Source: Oxytricha trifallax
Taxonomy: Eukaryota > Ciliophora > Spirotrichea > Sporadotrichida > Oxytrichidae
DNA length: 64,000 nt
Direction: 5' to 3'
NCBI GenBank assembly: GCA_000711775.1
Contig: ARYC01001321.1
Span: 1-64,000, forward strand
Below the pieces are notes generated by a model. That model was given only the letters and a program-made list of their open reading frames with translations. It searched no databases and had not been told where the DNA came from. This document shows, piece by piece, positions 57,292-64,000 of this stretch (the first letter of the stretch is position 1; each line of letters begins with the position of its first letter). A program made the position numbers and the translations under genes.

Positions 57292-57519
57292 TTAATAGTT
57301 TTAATAGTTCTATAATGATCTATTTTTTCATTTTATTTATCATCAATGTATTATATTTAATCTTTTAAAAATGGAAATAATTATAATTACATAGAATCAT
57401 ATAGTGCTATAGCTTAATCAAGATTTTTTTAAATCTCTTTTATTAAAATCTGTTAAGAATCTACAAATTAGATTAGATTAGACTCAGAATTGGTGGTAGT
57501 AGCAATTAATCAAATGAGA

Positions 57520-57896
57520 ATTTTTAATTATTATTTATTATTATTATTACTATTAATTATATATTGATTTATTAACTATGTTGAAGAGGCAAACAGCACG
57601 ACACCAGGAACACCATTACAAGCATCAACATCACATGGTTGCCAAATTTTTCTGAGATTACTAAAGGTAAGTTAGTTGCTGTTTACCCTGGGGTATGTAT
57701 AGGCTTGCAGACTGAAGAACCTGATCTGAATCAGGTAGCATGTGTGACTCGCCACCCTCCTCAGTGCTACTACTCCAAGTTTGGTGGACCTTTGATCCTA
57801 CGGCGGTTAAAAACCGTGGCCAGGTCTTGGGGTTGAACCAGGCGCCCACCTAATGGGCAGGCTGCCACCCACCTGCCTACCTGATTCAGATCAAAT
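57520..57896 (-). mobile_element. SINE-like element with a tRNA-like head and AT-repeat tail
   Basis: A GC-rich island (57580-57896) in AT-rich DNA. On the minus strand it starts TGATCTGAATCAGGTAGGCA and has GGTTCAACCCC near 57836-57826, a match to the RNA polymerase III B-box, preceded by GGTGGGTGGCAGCC. It ends in AAT repeats at 57560-57520. The 17-base TGATCTGAATCAGGTAG recurs inverted at 57723-57739. Several hairpins (CGGTTAAAAACCG; GCCCACCTAATGGGC) are possible. The A-box spacing is shorter than in a normal tRNA, so the assignment is tentative. Confidence 0.5.
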
Positions 57897-57899
57897 CTA

Positions 57900-58865
57900 C
57901 AAATTCATTAATATTTTAAATTTTAAAGCATTTAATTAAGAGAAAATTAAAACAATTTTGTCCAGTTATTTGATTCATTCTATGTATTCGCATTCTAAAA
58001 GTTATTATTAATACACTATGTTATTTTTTTATTAAAATTTCATCTGCATTCTTATTTCTTAGTCAATACCTAGTTTAAAATGAATTTGAAATTTTCTCCA
58101 AACACTGTAATTATTTAGCAATAAGTTGAAAGATATGTTATATTTATTTTTATCACTTTTGTCTATAATAAATACATTTTAAATTTGAATTTCTTGCTGT
58201 ATCCTTAAATATTACTTTTGTCATTTATAAACTAGATAATTTCCGTTAATAACCTTTTTCATTAATTATTTAAATGTCAATACACTTTGACAAAATGTTG
58301 CTAATGAATAGTATTTTACAAATTTTAATGTTTATTAAATAAAATATTGCTTTTGAAATTTTTCTATATTGATAGATATATTAGAATTTTAGTAAATAAT
58401 ATTAATTGAAAAAAATGTAATTTAGATTTTCTTTTATAAATAATCAAATGTGATTCGTTAATGCTTTTTAACCACTTAATTATAAACTGCTTGTTAATTG
58501 AGTAATTTAAAATTTTAATACAGATTCTAAGACATTAAACTAAATAAGTATGTGATATTAATTAAATTAAATTATTATTTTATTAATATTTAAAATAATT
58601 AAACGGGTAAAATATATCTTTAAGCTTAAAAATATTTTAGCTTGTTTAAAATATATTAATATATAAAAATCCCAATGCTAATTACAAAAACTAAAATTTC
58701 AAATTTAAATAAGGTCAAATTTTAAAATAATGGTTATTCCTAAACTATATAACTAATGATATTAAAATATAATAAGATCATTAGGATTAAAATTCATTTT
58801 TTAGAAGAGCAAATGAATTTATGTTCATCTTCACTCATTATAATTTATTTCTTTTTTATTTTTAA
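57900..58865. other. AT-rich, nothing seen
   Basis: AT-rich DNA without a supported feature. Confidence 0.45.
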
Positions 58866-58871
58866 TCACTT

Positions 58872-59245
58872 TCAAGAATTGTTGTAAATTTATTTATTAG
58901 CCATATTTTCAAAGCTACTAATGAGTAATTTAAAGTTCATTCGTGATGCAATATCTCTCACATAGCCTCGTAATTAACAGATATCGCTGAACGCAACTTA
59001 AACTATTAAATTAGGATATTAAAATTGATATTTGTATATTTTAATACATATTATGTTTATGAAGCTATAAATTATAAATATTAAATGCTATACAATTAAT
59101 TCTGGGGCTTTTGTCAATTAGTGCAATATGATAGTTTCACTTTAACATTTCGACACCTCCATCAACTCTTAAATGTGTAAAGCCATACTTTAACTTTGAT
59201 ACACTATATCATTTTTCCTTTTTTTTTCTAAAATTAAACACTCTT
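58872..59245 (-). CDS. Unknown protein, coding block
   Basis: The minus-strand frame is open for about 120 codons to TGA 58874-58872. It reads YQSQSMALHIQELMEVSKCQ, SETIILHQLTKAPELIVQHL, then an AT-rich middle, then VQVAFSDICQLRGYVRDIAS, RMNFKLLISSFENMANKQIY. Both ends look like real protein. The middle may be an unrecognised intron or IES of a multiple of three bases. No domain is recognised. Confidence 0.5.
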
Positions 59246-59519
59246 AGAATTATTACTCTAAAGAATTCTGCACAAATAGTCGAAATTGAAAAGGATAAGG
59301 TAATAAAACTAATTATACTATCTGGCTGTTTATATAAAATATTAAATTGCATATTGCATTGGAAAATAATAATAATGACAATCAATAAGAACCATGACTT
59401 TTTACATTCTTCTGATTATCAATAATTTAAGCTAACATATTTAAAACTTTGTGATTAGTCAAAATTAATCAATAGAGTAACTAATCTTAATTTAAAATTA
59501 ATATATTTATTAAGAATAG

Positions 59520-59549
59520 GCGTCGGCAAATTTTAAAATTCGCCGATGC
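59520..59549. repeat. Palindrome GCGTCGGC...GCCGATGC, left copy
   Basis: A 30-base near-perfect palindrome with AATTTTAAAATT at its centre. A second copy lies 198 bases downstream at 59748-59777. The pair could be the ends of a small element of about 258 bp. Confidence 0.7.
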
Positions 59550-59747
59550 ATGCTGGGAATTTTCAAATTATTTAATTTAGTTATAATAATATTTTACGGA
59601 AGTTTTGTCTTAGTTTTATTATTCTTTTAGTTTTCAAAATTCTAAATAGATTTATATAGATCCTAAAGGATTTTTTAATCCTAAACTTACCTTAAACTGT
59701 TAGAATAATATTTTATATTTTACTAAAAATAATGAAATCGCCTGAAT

Positions 59748-59777
59748 GCGTCGGCAATTTTTAAAATTTGCCGACGC
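59748..59777. repeat. Palindrome GCGTCGGC...GCCGACGC, right copy
   Basis: Same motif as 59520-59549, with stem GCGTCGGCAA / TTGCCGACGC. GC-rich stems in otherwise AT-rich DNA. Confidence 0.7.
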
Positions 59778-60177
59778 AAAGGTTAATGGGCTCTATAGGA
59801 CTTGAACAAGATTTAATTTAATATATTATTTAAAATGATTTTAATTAGATAAATAAATAAAAATTCCATTGATAATGGCTTTTTTTGAATGTATCAAATA
59901 ATGCAAAAATATTCTTGAAAAATGGAAATAGTGGGATTTAAAAAATCTTAATCGTGTTAAGAAGAACAAAGATTCATAAACATCCTAAAATTTTGAATAA
60001 TATTACTGATTTTACAAATTTCAGTAAAATAGGTAGGTATGAAGTAAAAAAAAGTAGTTGAATACATAATTTGAATATTTTTACGAGTGACCAAATTTTC
60101 TCGAGCACAGACAAAATAATAAGGATCATTGTTTTATTGTTTGTTTTCCGTTGTAAGCGACTAAAGACTATGAATGA

Positions 60178-60489
60178 CTAGAGGATGGTTGCTAAAAGTG
60201 CTTTAAAGAAAATAATCAGTCTTTTCTTTCATATATCTTTTGTTAAATTAAGATAATCCCTATGAGAATTTACAATATAATCTTAGAGTTTGCAGTTTTC
60301 TTAAATTACGAAAATCATTCTTTATTTAAATAATTGAAAATAAGCCTAGTAATTGCTTTAATTAAAAAATATTAAATATTTAAAAGTACTGAAATGAACA
60401 AAATGAACAAGATAACTCTTAAGCTCTCAGACAAGGAGCAAAGGCGTTAGTTTATATTATAAATTTAGTATAAATATGTTTATTCTTGA
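60178..60489 (+). CDS. Unknown protein, coding block
   Basis: The frame is open after TGA for 103 codons: EDGCQKCFKENNQSFLSYIF, MRIYNIILEFAVFLNYENHS, then TEMNKMNKITLKLSDKEQRR, QFILQIQYKYVYS, TGA 60487-60489. The middle is hydrophobic. It may be a membrane protein, perhaps in the same gene as 61236-61679. No family is recognised. Confidence 0.45.
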
Positions 60490-61232
60490 AATAAGATACA
60501 GATAAATTGTCGTTATTAGCATCATCATACTATTATTTGTATTTAAATTAAACATTTAAGTTTATTTTTCATTAAAGCCAGTCTTTTTGTTTTTAATTTT
60601 AATAAAACAATTAATTTCAATTAAATTTAAATTTTTTTACAAAATCATTTTGATTTTCATCTTATTTTTATATAAATATTTTAATTGAGTAATATCAACC
60701 AGGATTTTAAACATTTTAGGTATAATAATAGCAAATGTATTACAAATATTGAAATCATATTGGATATTAGTTTTAAATTAAAAATAAAATTTAACTATTA
60801 AATTGTTAAAAAGAATATATCTAATGTTGATTAAAGTTTAGTTTTTCTTAAACTTATTTATAAAAATTTAATTTGAACAATTCTTTGCTTAATAAATTTT
60901 TAATCTCGTATAGTAATATAGATTATTTTAAAAAATTAGATCTAATATCAATTATTATTAATAAAATATATATTTTCTATAAATAACTATTTTTAATAAG
61001 TTGATGATGGCTCTTCTACAAACATAAGTGATTTATTACCATATGTAAAATTTTACATTTAATTCTTAAATTAGTTTTTTTTATTAGTTATTATTATTCT
61101 AAGCTTAAATGCTTTTTATATTAATATTCGTAATATCTAAACTTAATAACATTTATTAATTTATGATTAAGTATTGTAGGCATTCAAAGTTTTAATCTAT
61201 AAAAGCTTATAATGAACGGCAGTAGGTTAATG
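60490..61232. other. AT-rich, nothing seen
   Basis: AT-rich DNA between two coding blocks; possible IES. Confidence 0.35.
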
Positions 61233-61235
61233 TGA

Positions 61236-61679
61236 ATAAAAAAGATATCTAAATAATAAATAAACAGGCAAAATATTCGCGTGGTAAAAACTTTGAGTTA
61301 ATGTGACATTCATGAACTTCTTAAAAATATCTTTTTGCAGAAAATTTTCCTCTTTATATTATATGCCCACAGATTCGCATGTCAAGGTTAGAACGAATGT
61401 GAGCAGGAATCAATGATTAAAATTAATGAAAACTAATTTAATAGCAATAGAAGTAAGATTGATCAATAAAAGAATAGTGAAGCACTCAATACACAACAGT
61501 TTTTATCTTATTTTATAGAACAATTATTACCATTAATATTTAATTAAATGAGAAAATTATTAAATTAAAGAAGATAAATTGGAATAGATAAATTACTAAA
61601 AGTTACTATTATTAAACCTAATTTAAGTGGCCAAATACTTCGATCCATAATTGTTATTTTATAAATCAATAATATATGA
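61236..61679 (+). CDS. Unknown protein, coding block
   Basis: Open after TGA 61233-61235 for 147 codons to TGA 61677-61679. Reads NRQNIRVVKTLSQCDIHELL, KIFLFILYAHRFACQGQNEC, EQESMIKINENQFNSNRSKI, DQQKNSEALNTQQFLSYFIE. The Q/N/S-rich middle and mixed composition suggest coding DNA. An internal TTTTTGCAG (near 61330) could be an intron acceptor instead. No domain is recognised. Confidence 0.45.
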
Positions 61680-62499
61680 TTATGCTAATATACCTATTTA
61701 GTTGTAAACAGATAACTTTATATAAAATATATATACTTAATTCCTAATATAATGATTTGTTAAGCAATCAGACAGCAAATTATAACTTAATAAATATAAA
61801 TTTTCTGAGAAAATCTTTTAAACCAAGACTAATACTATAAGATTATAGTTTTATTTACAAATATCTTACAAAATTACTTTTTTCACAATAATAAACCAAA
61901 GAGAGTTTAAAACTGCTAATTGGGTTATAACAGGAGTTCTTTTGGGCTATCACGCGCTGCTTATATTCAAACCCCAAAACCCCTTCAGTAATTTAAAAAG
62001 TATTTATTATTGATAAAAGAAAACTAATAAGACTTTATTTATTTAAGAGATTATATTTTCATTATAATTATAAAATAGGTTTTAAAATTAATAATAATAG
62101 TAATTAATTAATTATTTAAAATTGTGGCAATTGAACTTTCTAAATCGTTGACAAAATGGGATTTGCTCGATTTGGAATAAAAAAATGCTGGATTTTATTC
62201 TAGCGGTAGAATTTTATTTCATCTCTGGACTCAGATAAATTGATTTTAATTATGCATTATAGTAAATTAATTAAATCACCCGAAAGTAAAATAAATTTAT
62301 CTAGGTCTAGGGATGAGGTAAAAAAAAGAACCACCAATAATTTATTTCAACTAATTTTAAACACTCTATCAAACAAGTACCATATTGCTTATTTTTCAAG
62401 AAAATTTATCTATCACTATTTTAAATTGTTAATTTATTAGTTATAATTAATTTTAAACTAAATGTATTCTTTCCTACAATAATATAAACTATTTTTTAT

Positions 62500-63030
62500 A
62501 ATGAAATCCATCAATCTATTTTTAGGCTTTAAGCCTCTCTAACATAACCGAGTTTATGAAGCTATTATATTCTCTCAACTTTTTGCAACACGATAAAATA
62601 TTTATCATTGACATTATTTGTCAGATAAAAAATTTCTGTAAGTCATTTTTATTAAGGAAAGCCTAAATGCTACATCATTCTTCCAAGTAAAATGGTATTA
62701 ACTAAATAAGAGTCTTAACTTATTAATTTTATTTATTAAAGATTGTAAAATTCATTAGCAAATTCCATATAGATCTTGTCATCATCAAGAAGTATTTTTT
62801 AGGGTAAATTTGTGAGCATATTAGTCATCTGTGATAAAATAGATGAAACTCCTCTCTATTTTATCCTAGAGATTTAGTATATCTTCAAGAATATAATTTA
62901 TGTCAATAATTTGAAAAAAGAAATCTTTATTGCCTCAATTTTAGCATAATTATATTTATATTTGAGACTGGAGGTCCTTGACTGTTTACTTACTTATATA
63001 CCTCAAACCTAAGAGATTCTGTGTAATTTG
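62500..63030 (-). pseudogene. TBE kinase gene remnant (copy C)
   Basis: Minus strand, several frames: DDDKIYMEFANEFYN near 62790-62745, then NDVAFRLSLIKMTYRNFLSD (about 62690-62630), which aligns with KDHVAFRLPLYEMTLRDFIT of copy 1. No HRD motif is left. Zinc fingers and the 22-kDa gene are absent. Confidence 0.7.
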
Positions 63031-63390
63031 AATTATGGAGAGATGTGAAGCTCATGGAATCGACGATGAATATAACAGCTCTATAGACTATAGAGAAATG
63101 AGTCCAGTATTAAAGAGTCTTATTGTTTAAGTGATAAACTTATTGATTCTGTTAAAATTTTGATGGCCACTGTAAGGATAGGATTAAAATTATATCTCTT
63201 TAACTTAATACAAATAGAAAGTAAGAATTAACAATATCTTGAGATAATGTAATAGCCTTGCTATAGATTTATAATTTAGAAAGGCTTGAGTTTATCGCTA
63301 TAATCGCCGCATCCATAACTAAACTTTAACAATAAGTTTATTTACATATTGTCATAAATGACCCCATAAATCACATTCACCCACTTAATT
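63030..63390 (-). pseudogene. TBE transposase N-terminal remnant (copy C)
   Basis: Bases match the transposase of copy B in the region of IDYLINDKSLKYW and upstream (TTAAAGAGTCTTATTG, ATGAGTCCAGTATTAAAGAG on the plus strand), with many changes. The DDE part is lost. The join to the kinase remnant at about 63030 mirrors the deletion in copy E. Confidence 0.75.
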
Positions 63391-63509
63391 TACTAATATT
63401 TAAAACATAAAACCACTTTAAAAACCCATTTAAACCAAATAAAGTACATGTAAATATATACCACTTTACTCAATCAAACAAAAAAAGTTTTTTTAAGGTT
63501 TTTTATTGA

Positions 63510-63820
63510 TAAATATGAAATCTAAATATCATTTTTCATATTTTCATGGTCCTCTTCTTATTTTAAGCTTTCTTCTTGGAATGGTTAACAACTATCTCTA
63601 GCCGATTTCTTTTTTTTAAATTTAATATTTTATTAACACACATTAAATATGAAATTATGCATATTTATATATAAAATAATCTTAAGATGTTACTAAGTTT
63701 TATAAGTATTTAATAATTTTCATGAGATTTAATAAATTATCATTAGATTAACTTAATGAACAGTAGCAGAATTATTTTTTAATGATGATATATCAACACT
63801 TGATAATTATACATATATTT
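63510..63820. other. AT-rich, nothing seen
   Basis: AT-rich DNA without a supported feature. Confidence 0.4.
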
Positions 63821-63824
63821 GAGG

Positions 63825-64000
63825 AGAAGTTTTCTGCATTGTTTTATAATAAAAAATTTTAGGGACTTTTATTAAATCAATCTTTATAAATCTATCAACC
63901 AACTTACGGACGAATTTCATTGTTATAAATATACTTAATTTATCAATCAATTTGTCAATATCTCTATTAGCAGTGATTCCAAACACAATTCAAGAACAAT
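63825..64000. mobile_element. Partial copy of the 47.4-kb G-run element
   Basis: TTTTCTGCATTGTTTTATAA, AATTTTAGGGACTTTTATTA and ATACTTAATTTATCAATCAA follow the order of the interior of 47440-47590. It runs off the window, so the other end is not seen. Confidence 0.5.

Larger units (their letters stand above)
59250..60170. other. AT-rich with two hairpin-forming palindromes
   Basis: No supported gene. It contains the paired palindromes at 59520-59549 and 59748-59777. Confidence 0.4.
61968..63505 (-). mobile_element. TBE transposon, decayed and internally deleted (copy C)
   Basis: Left end CAAACCCCAAAACCCC at 61968, right end decayed to AAGTTTTTTTAAGGTTTTTT near 63488-63505. ATT stands on both sides (61965-61967 and 63506-63508), a kept ANT duplication. 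The left sub-terminal bases match the transposase-side end of copy B (43220-43293, inverted). It contains remnants of the kinase gene (minus) joined directly to the transposase start (minus). Confidence 0.85.

Noticed and set aside
57639-57849. Two overlapping frames in the GC-rich island
   Set aside because: The island has hairpins, a B-box and an AT-repeat tail, which fit a SINE better than a protein.

Overview
This window looks like germline (micronuclear) DNA of a hypotrich ciliate, most likely Oxytricha trifallax or a close relative. Three things support this. (1) Every recognisable protein reads through TAA and TAG where its family has glutamine or a neutral residue, and only TGA ends it. 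(2) At least six copies of TBE transposons (telomere-bearing elements) are present. Their ends carry the hypotrich telomere repeat C4A4/G4T4 and they sit in ANT target duplications. (3) One real gene, a hybrid histidine kinase, is split into short coding blocks (MDSs) separated by AT-rich internal eliminated sequences (IESs), with 2-5 base direct repeats (pointers) at the junctions. Because only TGA is a stop, open frames under about 150 codons arise easily by chance in this AT-rich DNA. The unnamed coding islands below are therefore calls of moderate or low confidence.

Layout. 1-2338: right part of a TBE. 2797-3601: palindromic element with an 8-base target duplication. 5.7-6.2 kb: retroelement-like 3' end with an (ATT)n tail. 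7.5 kb: lone satellite monomer. 7.7-8.9 kb: unknown coding blocks. 13.4-15.9 kb: broken TBE, itself hit by a palindromic element, running into a satellite array (to 17.3 kb). 17.75-22.8 kb: unknown, partly frameshifted coding regions on both strands. 23.7-24.35 kb: second palindrome with G-run ends. 24.9-28.5 kb: coding patches and a decayed retroelement-like region. 30.9-33.5 kb: coding blocks on both strands, including a YHYH-domain protein. 36.0-44.2 kb: retroelement tail and a stack of TBEs inserted in one another. 44.5-45.0 kb: small unknown gene. 45.3-55.1 kb: the histidine kinase gene, whose IESs hold two palindromes, a foldback, a G-run element and a deleted TBE. 57-57.9 kb: small gene and a SINE-like element. 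58.9-61.7 kb: unknown coding blocks. 61.97-63.5 kb: decayed TBE.

How parts work together. In a TBE, the 42-kDa DDE transposase and the so-called 22-kDa gene are convergent. The 22-kDa and zinc-finger/kinase genes diverge from a repeat-rich spacer. Comparing two copies shows a conserved 26-base intron in the 22-kDa gene that restores an 82-83 residue C-terminus. The histidine kinase (H-box, N, G1, F and G2 boxes, complete receiver) can be assembled by overlapping pointers at six junctions. Two findings stand out: that assembly, and a family of G-run-ended palindromes with 8-base duplications.
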